A stretch of 64,000 nucleotides of DNA from Gammaproteobacteria bacterium (GTDB lineage Bacteria; Pseudomonadota; Gammaproteobacteria; SZUA-140). Positions 25,103-32,690 of the stretch are shown in pieces. The notes beneath the pieces were generated by a model, which did no database searches, was not told where the DNA came from, and saw only the letters and a program-made list of their open reading frames with translations. The translations under genes were made by a program, and so were the position numbers. Location: positions 1-64,000 of the forward strand of contig JADJQS010000012.1 of assembly GCA_016712635.1 (NCBI GenBank). The letters are read 5' to 3'. Positions within the stretch are counted from its first letter, which is position 1; the number at the start of each line of letters is the position of its first letter.

Positions 25103-25134
25103 ATTTATACGGCCAAGGATCGTCTGCATGTCAG
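25103..25134 (-). promoter_or_regulatory. candidate csrA promoter
   Basis: On the minus strand, a -10-like TATAAAT (25103-25109) lies below CTGACA (25129-25134), a fair -35 with a 19-base spacer. The spacing is longer than ideal, which suits an activator-dependent promoter. The conserved motif at 25159-25182 would sit about 25 bp upstream of the -35. Confidence 0.35.
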
Positions 25135-25158
25135 GGACGATAAGACGGTGTATACACC

Positions 25159-25182
25159 CTTGTAAATTCCTCAATTGGGGTA
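25159..25182. promoter_or_regulatory. putative response-regulator operator upstream of csrA
   Basis: CTTGTAAATTCCTCAATTGG followed by GGTA contains an imperfect palindrome (CCTCAATTGGGG). It matches 26061-26081 at 18 of 21 positions. The location, about 170-195 bp before the csrA ATG and upstream of a candidate promoter, suggests a transcription factor site. The adjacent LuxR-type regulator is the obvious candidate. Confidence 0.4.
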
Positions 25183-25285
25183 CTCTTCGCGTTTGAAGCG
25201 GGTGCGGATCCCCAAGTCGTTCAGGATCACCCTGGGAGCCGGGCCACATGCAGACAGGGTGTTATGAAACGAGGATAGACAGAGT

Positions 25286-25942
25286 CTAACGCTGATTATA
25301 GAGCAGCATCGCCTCAACCAGGGTATGCACATGCAGTTTCTGGTAGATGTTCTTCAGATGGGTGCGTACTGTTTCATAACTGATCTCGAGTTCCTCACCA
25401 ACCTTCTTCGTTGAGTAACCGAGTTTTATATACTCCAGGATTTGCAGCTCACGTTTCGTCAGTTCGTCGAATTTCGTTTTCCGCGCGTTGGGCGTGGCTG
25501 ACTTGAATGTCTCCAGAACGCGCTTGGCGATCACTCGCGACATCGGCGCTCCACCGTCGATCACCTCCTGGATCGCGGACTCAATCTCCGACAGCGAAGT
25601 TGACCCCTTGACGATATAGCCGACCGCCCCTGCCTGAAGTGCGGAGAACAGATGTGCGTCGTCATCGTATACGGTCAAGACGAGGAATTCGGTGGGACAA
25701 CCGCGTGAAGACACCTGTTTTATCACATCCACCCCGGAGATATCCGGCAGTTCGATATCGATCAATGTCACGTCGGGATTCAGCCTGGAGATCTTTTCTA
25801 TGGCGTCAGTACCGTTTGAGAATTGACCCACGATGCGCAGGCTTGCGGTATTGCCGAGCAACAGCGCCAATTCGTCAAGATATCTCTTGTTATCCTCGAC
25901 GATGGCGACGTCAATGGTCTTTTCCCTGCTGAGCTGAGTCAT
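25286..25942 (-). CDS. LuxR/NarL-type response regulator
   Basis: This 218-residue protein has an N-terminal receiver domain: acidic pocket E16-D17 in AIVEDNKR, phospho-acceptor D62 in TLIDIELPD, the LTVYDDD strand, and conserved Lys in IVKGSTS. The C-terminal NarL/FixJ helix-turn-helix includes LTKRELQILEYIKLGYSTKK and ISYETVRTHLKNIYQKLHV. The cognate kinase gene lies 213 bp upstream on the same strand. A motif repeated in front of this gene and of csrA suggests autoregulation and control of csrA (inference). Confidence 0.92.
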   Translation of the reverse strand: MTQLSREKTIDVAIVEDNKRYLDELALLLGNTASLRIVGQFSNGTDAIEKISRLNPDVTLIDIELPDISGVDVIKQVSSRGCPTEFLVLTVYDDDAHLFSALQAGAVGYIVKGSTSLSEIESAIQEVIDGGAPMSRVIAKRVLETFKSATPNARKTKFDELTKRELQILEYIKLGYSTKKVGEELEISYETVRTHLKNIYQKLHVHTLVEAMLLYNQR

Positions 25943-26060
25943 TCAGTTACACGGTAAGGGTAGTCAGTTCGGATTATCCGCCAAAAAATAAACGACCGGC
26001 GTGCCTGATTGCATTTCCGGAGCGTGGCAGGGCCAGAACAACGTAGTGGAGCCTGGAATT

Positions 26061-26084
26061 CTAGTAAATACCTCATTTGGGTGA
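26061..26084. promoter_or_regulatory. putative response-regulator operator upstream of the regulator gene
   Basis: CTAGTAAATACCTCATTTGG followed by GTGA is the second copy of the element at 25159, with the same orientation and 18/21 identity. It lies about 120-140 bp before the regulator ATG, inside the kinase-regulator gap. The gap 25943-26155 holds no gene. Confidence 0.4.
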
Positions 26085-26155
26085 ACCGCTGCGCCACGCA
26101 TGCCGCCAGGCTGGGAAACGATGGAGAGCGTGTTTGGCAAAGATAGTACTTAATG

Positions 26156-27832
26156 TTAACAGAGCGGCAGGCGAATGGTGATTTTCGTACCGCCCTGATC
26201 CGGAGATTCTATGTCGATATCGCCGCTGTTTTCCTTCACGCGACGGATCATGTTGTTCAATCCATAGCCCTTGTGATCCGACTCGCGAGAGCGCAGTCCT
26301 ATGCCGTCGTCGGCTATGGTGATCGAGACTGAATTCGGGTTGAGCACGAGCGAGGAGGTCACATGCGACGCATGCGCGTGCTTGGTGATATTGATGAGCG
26401 CCTCGCGGAACGTCTGATGGATGGTATGTTTTATCGCGAGGGGAGGGGGAATGCCGCCTTCCTTGATCCCGCCGGCCTGCATGTCGAAGGCGATGTCGAA
26501 GTTGTTAAGGAGATCGTAGCCGAGCCTGCGCAGGGAATTCGCGATTTCTTCCCATGAGTTCTGCCGGTCGTCGATAACCCACAGAAAGCTGCGCAACTGG
26601 CGCGCGGATTCGGCAGTATTGTTCTTGATTTTCTGCAGCGTCTCCTTCAGGCGGTCAGGGTTGTCGACGCTGCGTTCCGCGCCCTCAGTGGCGATGGAGA
26701 TGCTGGCCAGGTCATTTAACACGGTGTCATGCAGTTCGCGGTGTATGCGTTCCTTTTCCTGGCGCGAATTGAATTCGAGCGAGAGCCGGTCGTGGTAGAG
26801 ACGCTGGTTGTCCAGGGACAGGATGAGCGCGAACGGAAGCATCAGGGAGAACAGTGCATAATTATTGACCAGCCTGCCGCCTTCCGGCCATGGGAGCACG
26901 ACAGACACGATGAAGAAGGCGGCTACGAGGAGCAGCGCAACAAAAGTTGTGCGGATCTGTTTTTTCATGAATTCGTCACGAATCCCGAGCATCGAGTGCG
27001 TGAACGCGAAAGACATGAGAATGATCCAGAAGATCAGGAATGGAAGTGTCGTAGCGAGTGATATGTGGCCTGACATGTAGAGGCCGGATATGAAGATAGA
27101 GTACAGATAGAAGCCTGCGGCAAGCATCGGGTGATGCATCAGGATTTTCTTTTTTTCCGGGAATACGATTGCGAAATGCACGATGGAAATCTGTCCTGTG
27201 CTTGCGATGAAGAAGACATTGATGAGGGTTTTCATCAGATCCGGATCAAGGACAATCGGACGATGTACTATAGGCGCGACGCTGACAAGGTACAGCGCCG
27301 TGGAGCTGAGGAAGAAAGCGCAGATGAAGCCCGCGGTTTTTTCGTGGTGGAGCAGAACCGAGATGGCGGCATATATATAAATCGCTGCGACAATATAGAT
27401 CAGGCCGAGCCGTTTCGCTATTTCCATGATGGGCATTACGCCGGTTTCTGCGGCTATCTCCCAGGTGTTCTGCGCATCGTCGAGAAATTCGATGACGACC
27501 GTAAAGCTGCCGGATATCTCCTTGTACAGTATCCGTTGTGTATTCCACCATTCACGCTCTTCTTCTGCGGAGGCAAATGCCGGAAGTTTCCACAAGTCCG
27601 TGTTGTCGAGGTGCAGGCCGCCCACGCGCGTGATTTCTATGTCGTCGCGGATGGTGATGATCTCGGCGTCGGAAAACAGGGTGGGGGCGGAATGCAGCGC
27701 ATGAATGCCAAGCCCGGCGATGACGAGGCTGCAGAGCGTCATGGCGGAGATCAGGATCCATTGGAGCCTGCGATAGCTGATCGAAATCCCGGGCGGCATC
27801 CGGAGCGACTCGTTGCGGGATGGCGGGTTCAT
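26156..27832 (-). CDS. membrane sensor histidine kinase (HisKA_3 type)
   Basis: This 558-residue protein has an N-terminal transmembrane helix (about 25-45), an exported region to about 145, then six or seven further membrane helices to about 335, rich in I/L/F. The cytoplasmic part has the HisKA_3 dimerisation motif RIHRELHDTVLNDLAS (phospho-His368) and an HATPase domain with REALINITKHAHAS (N box), ADDGIGLRSRE (G1) and GYGLNNMIRRV. This is the normal kinase partner for NarL-type regulators. The multi-pass sensor resembles 7TM-type receptor modules. The ligand is unknown. Confidence 0.88.
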   Translation of the reverse strand: MNPPSRNESLRMPPGISISYRRLQWILISAMTLCSLVIAGLGIHALHSAPTLFSDAEIITIRDDIEITRVGGLHLDNTDLWKLPAFASAEEEREWWNTQRILYKEISGSFTVVIEFLDDAQNTWEIAAETGVMPIMEIAKRLGLIYIVAAIYIYAAISVLLHHEKTAGFICAFFLSSTALYLVSVAPIVHRPIVLDPDLMKTLINVFFIASTGQISIVHFAIVFPEKKKILMHHPMLAAGFYLYSIFISGLYMSGHISLATTLPFLIFWIILMSFAFTHSMLGIRDEFMKKQIRTTFVALLLVAAFFIVSVVLPWPEGGRLVNNYALFSLMLPFALILSLDNQRLYHDRLSLEFNSRQEKERIHRELHDTVLNDLASISIATEGAERSVDNPDRLKETLQKIKNNTAESARQLRSFLWVIDDRQNSWEEIANSLRRLGYDLLNNFDIAFDMQAGGIKEGGIPPPLAIKHTIHQTFREALINITKHAHASHVTSSLVLNPNSVSITIADDGIGLRSRESDHKGYGLNNMIRRVKENSGDIDIESPDQGGTKITIRLPLC

Positions 27833-28040
27833 GCGTGCAGGCGGCGCGTATCCCGTTGTTTTGGCCGCGCTGCATTCCTGCCGCGCTGGCGGTGCGCGGA
27901 ACGGCGTCCCGCGGCGTGTGACAGATTATGCCTTACACTTGCCGCGTGTGGAACTCGCAGTCAAGGCGACGGTACGGGATGGACGCAGGCCGGCTCCCGC
28001 CGGGGAGGTGGGAGCCGAGGCCGTGTTATGCCGGTGAGGG
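27833..28040. other. intergenic region between kinase and Hsp20 genes
   Basis: These 208 bp hold the kinase promoter side and the end of the Hsp20 gene. I see no gene or clear hairpin, and no copy of the regulator motif. Confidence 0.3.
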
Positions 28041-28478
28041 TTATCCCTCCACGATGATCTTGCGGGCCTGGATTCGCTGGTGCTTGGGTATCGAAATCTC
28101 CAGCACGCCGTTGCGGCATTTGGCCGCTATCCGGTCTGCATCCGCCGCTTCGGGCAGGTTAAACCGGCGGTGAAACGTCCCGCTCGGTCGCTCGACCCGT
28201 TTGTAGGATTCACGATCCGCAGGACCGGGGGCACGTTCCCCCTTGATGGTGAGGGCGCCGTTCTCCATCTGGATATCGATCCCTTCGGGATCGATTCCGG
28301 GAACATCGACCAGCAGTACGTACGCCTCGTTGTTTTCGACGATATCCACTGCCGGTGCCCAGTCGCTGGTCGCGATGTAGCTGTTTCCGTCCCCGCTCTC
28401 CTGGGTGTCGGACAAACGGTTAATCTCGTTGCGAAATTGCTCCAGCAGCGCCCATGGTTCGTAACGAAATACCCTCAT
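28041..28478 (-). CDS. small heat-shock protein Hsp20 (class A-like)
   Basis: This 145-residue alpha-crystallin-domain chaperone has an N terminus MRVFRYEPWALLEQFRNEIN. The core runs from DWAPAVDIVENNEAYVLLVDVPG to GVLEISIPK, and the C-terminal basic tail is RIQARKIIVEG, which carries the short IXI-like end. It binds unfolded proteins without ATP. A strong Shine-Dalgarno (AAGGAGG) and a sigma-32-like promoter lie upstream. A second, longer Hsp20 is encoded at 48091. Confidence 0.93.
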   Translation of the reverse strand: MRVFRYEPWALLEQFRNEINRLSDTQESGDGNSYIATSDWAPAVDIVENNEAYVLLVDVPGIDPEGIDIQMENGALTIKGERAPGPADRESYKRVERPSGTFHRRFNLPEAADADRIAAKCRNGVLEISIPKHQRIQARKIIVEG

Positions 28479-28540
28479 GGTAACCTCCTTGGCATCAGTA
28501 TGCGGTTGTATGGTTGATTTCAGACATCGACCCTGCTGAC

Positions 28541-28570
28541 AATATGGGAAGCTGGCGCCAGGTTTTCAAG
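28541..28570 (-). promoter_or_regulatory. sigma-32 (heat-shock) promoter for hsp20
   Basis: On the minus strand, CTTGAAA (28564-28570) and TCCCATATT (28541-28549) are 14 bases apart. They closely fit the RpoH consensus CTTGAAA-N11-16-CCCCATNT, and lie about 65 bp before the Hsp20 ATG. Confidence 0.7.
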
Positions 28571-28652
28571 TCGAGGACCGGGTGGCAGATGACCGCCTGA
28601 CAAATTGTGCACGGTGTTCGGCGGGCGGCTGACAAGACCGGAGGCGAGGCAT

Positions 28653-28979
28653 ATGAAGGTGCAGGAACAGATTGAGCGCAAACTTGCCGCAGGTGTGCCC
28701 GGACTGCTTCATCTGGAGGTCATCAATGAAAGCAACCGGCATAACGTAGCTCCGGGATCGGAGTCACATTTCAAGCTTGTGCTGGTAACGCCGGCATTTG
28801 ACGGGATCGGCCTGCTGGCGCGCCACCGAATGATCAACGCGCTGCTCGCCGATGAACTCGCCAACGAACTCCACGCCCTGTCCATCCATGCCTATACGCC
28901 GGAGGAGTGGGAGACAAGAACGGGTAAGGCACCGATGTCGCCACCGTGTCTCGGCGGAGGAAAACCGGCGACTCGTTAA
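28653..28979 (+). CDS. BolA-family protein
   Basis: The ATG at 28653 (MKVQEQIERKLAAGVPGLLH) follows GGAGGCGAGG and gives 108 residues. The stress-linked BolA fold has EVINESNRHNVAPGSESHFKL, VVTP-like VLVTPAFDG and RHRMINALLADEL, the helix-turn-helix-like RHR region. BolA proteins pair with monothiol glutaredoxins in Fe-S or redox sensing and alter morphology in stationary phase. The C terminus extends past the usual end with PMSPPCLGGGKPATR. It is divergent from the Hsp20 gene. Confidence 0.9.
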   Translation: MKVQEQIERKLAAGVPGLLHLEVINESNRHNVAPGSESHFKLVLVTPAFDGIGLLARHRMINALLADELANELHALSIHAYTPEEWETRTGKAPMSPPCLGGGKPATR

Positions 28980-29041
28980 TATATCTGGGTGGTTCGCTGA
29001 TATAGTAAGCAAATCGTATGATCCAACCAAGGAGCAAGAGG

Positions 29042-29517
29042 GTGAAAAACTGTCTGAATCATGTATATTCTGCTCTGTTGTTCGCATCAATGGCCGCTGT
29101 GCCTGTGCTGGGATACGCCGAGCCGGGCGCGGTGCAGGATGATATGCACGGCGCCATGGGCATGGGGGGCTAGGGCATGCCCACCACGGCGCGATGCACA
29201 GGGAGCACGCGACCCGCAGCGACTGGAAAGGCATGCTGAGCGATGAACAGAAGGCGGAGGTCGACTGGGTAACCTTGCGGTCTTCCCAGCAGCAGCAACT
29301 GCTCAGGGCCCAGATGGACGTCAAGGAGGCGGAGCTGAATCAGTTGATCGTCGGCGAGGATGTGCTGCCTGAGCAGTGGCATGCAAAACTCGATGAGCTC
29401 CTCCAAATCAAGCGCGAATACATGATCAATAAATATCAACGCCAGATCGAGGTGAGGCAGGTCCTGACGCCTCAGCAGCGGGTTATCTTCGATCTGGACA
29501 TACTGTCTCACCACTGA
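29042..29517 (+). pseudogene. Spy/CpxP-like periplasmic protein, frameshifted in a G tract
   Basis: A GTG at 29042 follows AAGGAGCAAGAGG and encodes a signal peptide (SALLFASMAAVPVLGYA) and MHGAMGMGG, then a TAG. In the next frame the sequence continues GHAHHGAMHREHATRSDW with a helical, Gln/Glu-rich body (LTPQQRVIFDLD) ending at 29517. The join lies at the run of six G at 29164-29169, and restoring a seventh G makes one product. The LTPQQR box and helical charge pattern match the Spy/CpxP/LTXXQ family of stress chaperones. It may be a real lesion, phase variation or a read error. Confidence 0.6.
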
Positions 29518-29647
29518 CACGCTCGGACACGAGGCGCCGTAATATCGCGCCGGGTTGCAGCAGCGCCCGGACGGATTGCCCGATGAAGGAACAGGCTGCG
29601 CGGACCTATTGTGCGCCGGCATGCTTTAACATTTTGCGGAGACAGAC

Positions 29648-29941
29648 ATGGCATCAACGGTCGAAGAACTCACGGTAAATTACTCGGAAGGGGAAACCCA
29701 GCTCGTCAAGGAACTGGACAAGGTTGTGCTGTCCAAGGGCGCCTGGTCCACCCTCATGTTTCGCTATCAGGACTGGGATGCCCAGAACGGCGAGTTCGGC
29801 CCGGAGAAGTACAGCATCCGCCGTTATCAGAAGCGGAACGGCGAATATTTCCAGAAGTCCAAATTCAATATCTCGAGTGCCGAACAGGCGAGGAAGATAA
29901 TCGATACGCTCGAGACCTGGATCGGCAAGGGCGCTGATTAG
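29648..29941 (+). CDS. small conserved protein (97 aa), possibly PC4-like fold
   Basis: This 97-residue soluble protein starts MASTVEELTVNYSEGETQL. A central beta-rich segment KGAWSTLMFRYQDWDAQNGE is followed by PEKYSIRRYQKRNGEYFQKS and a C-terminal helix ARKIIDTLETWIG. A beta sheet plus one amphipathic helix recalls the PC4/Sub1 single-strand-binding fold, but this is a weak, by-eye suggestion. The sequence looks well conserved and is probably a real gene. Its function is unknown. It lies in a run of small plus-strand genes before the DUF1631 gene. Confidence 0.6.
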   Translation: MASTVEELTVNYSEGETQLVKELDKVVLSKGAWSTLMFRYQDWDAQNGEFGPEKYSIRRYQKRNGEYFQKSKFNISSAEQARKIIDTLETWIGKGAD

Positions 29942-30163
29942 GCCCTTTTGCCTGCATAAGGCGCAGATCCGCCAGCGGCTATCACCCCGGTAAATCTTCC
30001 TGCAGGCGGCCACGCTCCCGCCGTGATACGACCCGCAGTCAGCCTTGCGGATGCGCAGCACCGCGCATTCAAGGGGATTGCATAAAGACCGACGCCCAGC
30101 CGGCCGATAACACCCGGGATATCCAGACGTTTTTATCCGGTTTCGGTGTAGACAGGCATACGA

Positions 30164-32632
30164 ATGACTATGGGCAAGGGAGAAGGTGGCGCCAGTATGA
30201 GTCCCGACGGGAAGGCAAGCCCGGCTGCCGCCTCGCGCATCCTTGGGGATTGTCGCCTTCGGGCCGTCGCGTACGCCGGAGGCCTCCCCGGTCAGTTCTT
30301 AGAGGTACTGCAGAAGGATCTCGCCGAGCGGGCCGCGAATGTATTCAGTAATCCGGACCAGGGCCGCATCATTGAAGGGTTGCGAATACTTGAGAAGAAC
30401 AAGGCGCGACTGGCCGAGGTGTTTCCAGCCCGGTTCGGCCACCATTTCGACCGCCAGCTGCAACCCGATACCTCACCCGGCCGTGGAACCACCGGCGACG
30501 GGGCCGGTACGGGGTTTTCCCTTGTAGAGGACAGCGAACTCGAAGAGTCTCTTGCCGTCAATACCTTGATCGGAAAGCTGCGGGAGCGATTCAGCGACGA
30601 ACTCTTCGGCCTCGGGGAGCGCTTTGGCGATCTGATACCCGCCTTGGGCGGCGATACGCATCGTTTGCCGCTCGCTCCTGACGCCTTCTGTCAGGCGTTT
30701 CGCGATGCCTTGATCGAACTCGGGCTGGAAACCGCCACCAGGGTGCATGGCTACAGGCTGTTCGAGCGCGCCCTGGTTCCGGGGCTCGGCCAGTTCTACG
30801 CGGAATCGAACAGATACCTTATCGAGCAGGGCGTGCTTCCCCAGCTCAAGGCCAAGATCCGCACCCAGCCTTCCGTCGAGCATCCGGCGGTGGCCGCGGG
30901 CCGCGGCCCGGCCCGGCGTGGAGGCGTAACCGGCGGCGGGCCAGGGCTGGCCGGGGGGGCTTCCCCGGATGACGGTTTTTTCGGCGAGATGGTCGCGCCG
31001 GTGGACGAGCAGGCCTTTCAAGCCATGCAGCATCTGCTGGGGGCATACCCTGCCGTTTCCCAGGGCGGTTCCCGCCCCCCTGGAGGACAACCGCCGGCCA
31101 TGGTTTACCTGCCGGCCACCCCGATGCTTATCGACACCCTGTCGTCGCTGCAGCACGATCCGTCGCTGGTCGAGCATACCGGCGAACTGTTGCGCGGCGG
31201 ACTGAAACAGCATGTCGTCGGACGATTTTCAACGCTGGACGCCCAGGGAAGACCCGGGGTGATCAATCAGATCGATGACGAAACGATCGACGTCATCAGC
31301 ATGATTTTCGATTACATATTCGACGACAAGACCTTGCCGGATTTCATCAAGGCCCTGATCGGACGATTGCAGATCCCGGTGTTGAAGGTCGCGATCGTCG
31401 ACCGCGAGTTCTTCAGCAACAAAGCGCATCCCGTCAGGCAGATGCTCAATGAACTCGCCTATGCCGGTGTGGGCTGGTATGAGGAATCGGACGCGGTCAA
31501 GGATCGTCTGTACGAGAAGATGGATGAGGTCGTCAGGCGGATACTTAACGACTTCGACGACGACGTCGGCCTCTTCGCGATGATGCTGGGCGAGTTCCGC
31601 ACGTTTCTCGAGGGGGAAAAGCAGAGTTTCGCGCTGGAGCAGCACAGGATCGGCGCAGAGATCCAGGCGGCCGAACAGCTTGAGCAGATCAGGCTCGCCG
31701 TCGCCGAGGAGATTGCGAGCCGCGTGGGCGGCAGGGATCTGCCGCCGGAGGTGCGGGAATTTCTCGCCACGACATGGCGGCAGCTGCTCACCGATGCCAT
31801 GCTCGCGGAGGGGCGGGACGGCGCGCAGCGTACGCGTGCACTGCGGGTGATGGACGACCTGCTCTGGAGTCTCGAACCGAAGGCCAATCCGGAGCAACGC
31901 CGTCGCCTCGGCGTCCTGCTGCCGATCCTGCTGGAGGAGTTGCGCGACGGGCAACGCCGGGTGGGTCGTAGCGAAGAGGAGATCAGCGCCTTCATCGCCG
32001 TGCTCGAACAGCACCACTTCACCAGCATGAAGGGCGGAAGGACGAAGGAGACGTCGACACCGCCATCTTCCCGGCCGGTACCGGCATCACCCGTTGCGCA
32101 GCCGCAGCAGAAAGAGGCTGTCCCGGCCACGGATCAAATGGATGAGATTGATCGCATGTTCAGGGAGATCAGCGGAGACATCGAGAATCTGCCTGATGTC
32201 GACATGGATGAGCTGACCGGTTTCGGCGATCTGATCGACAGGAAGGATCCGGACTGCCAGAGCGGCTTCGACCGGATGATGGCGGAAATGGGTTTCGAGG
32301 CGGACGGCGATGCCGGGCCACGGATCGATGACAACCATACGCAATTCGTACGCAAGCTTGAGCTCGGCAGCTGGGTTGAACTCACCGACGCGGACGGCAG
32401 GAAACTGAGGGTGAAGCTCGCCTGGGTCGGTGACGCATACACCAATTATTCATTCGTCAACCGCCAGTTCAAAGTGGTCGCCGAACGTCCCTTGTACGTC
32501 CTGGCGAACGAGTTCAGGAACAACACCGCCAGAGTGATCGAGGATGTTGCACTGTTCGACCGGGCGCTGGACGGCGTCATCTCAGGGATAATGAAGTTCG
32601 CGCGTCCGCGCACTCATGCCAGGCACGCCTAG
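30164..32632 (+). CDS. DUF1631-family protein with C-terminal PilZ-like domain
   Basis: The protein is 822 residues from the ATG at 30164. A start at 30197 (MSPDGKAS) has a better purine-rich upstream sequence and is possible. The long helical body (DLAERAANVFSNPDQGRIIE and FVHTR-free, acidic FDDDVGLFAMMLGEFRTFLE) fits DUF1631. The final part (LELGSWVELTDADGRKLRV, YTNYSFVNRQFKVV) resembles the degenerate PilZ-type domain seen at the end of these proteins, which may bind cyclic di-GMP (inference). A flexible Gly/Pro-rich linker lies at about 245-275. Its function is unknown. It sits 58 bp before the SelO-like gene. Confidence 0.8.
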   Translation: MTMGKGEGGASMSPDGKASPAAASRILGDCRLRAVAYAGGLPGQFLEVLQKDLAERAANVFSNPDQGRIIEGLRILEKNKARLAEVFPARFGHHFDRQLQPDTSPGRGTTGDGAGTGFSLVEDSELEESLAVNTLIGKLRERFSDELFGLGERFGDLIPALGGDTHRLPLAPDAFCQAFRDALIELGLETATRVHGYRLFERALVPGLGQFYAESNRYLIEQGVLPQLKAKIRTQPSVEHPAVAAGRGPARRGGVTGGGPGLAGGASPDDGFFGEMVAPVDEQAFQAMQHLLGAYPAVSQGGSRPPGGQPPAMVYLPATPMLIDTLSSLQHDPSLVEHTGELLRGGLKQHVVGRFSTLDAQGRPGVINQIDDETIDVISMIFDYIFDDKTLPDFIKALIGRLQIPVLKVAIVDREFFSNKAHPVRQMLNELAYAGVGWYEESDAVKDRLYEKMDEVVRRILNDFDDDVGLFAMMLGEFRTFLEGEKQSFALEQHRIGAEIQAAEQLEQIRLAVAEEIASRVGGRDLPPEVREFLATTWRQLLTDAMLAEGRDGAQRTRALRVMDDLLWSLEPKANPEQRRRLGVLLPILLEELRDGQRRVGRSEEEISAFIAVLEQHHFTSMKGGRTKETSTPPSSRPVPASPVAQPQQKEAVPATDQMDEIDRMFREISGDIENLPDVDMDELTGFGDLIDRKDPDCQSGFDRMMAEMGFEADGDAGPRIDDNHTQFVRKLELGSWVELTDADGRKLRVKLAWVGDAYTNYSFVNRQFKVVAERPLYVLANEFRNNTARVIEDVALFDRALDGVISGIMKFARPRTHARHA

Positions 32633-32690
32633 ATAGCCCGCGCCCAAACCCGGTATAAAGCGGACTTCACCGCGATCCGATATAGGGGCT

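Noticed and set aside
25111..25285. Several GGA trinucleotides upstream of csrA, as in CsrB/RsmZ small RNAs
   Set aside because: The number is only about twice the expectation and the GGA are not in hairpin loops; no terminator follows.
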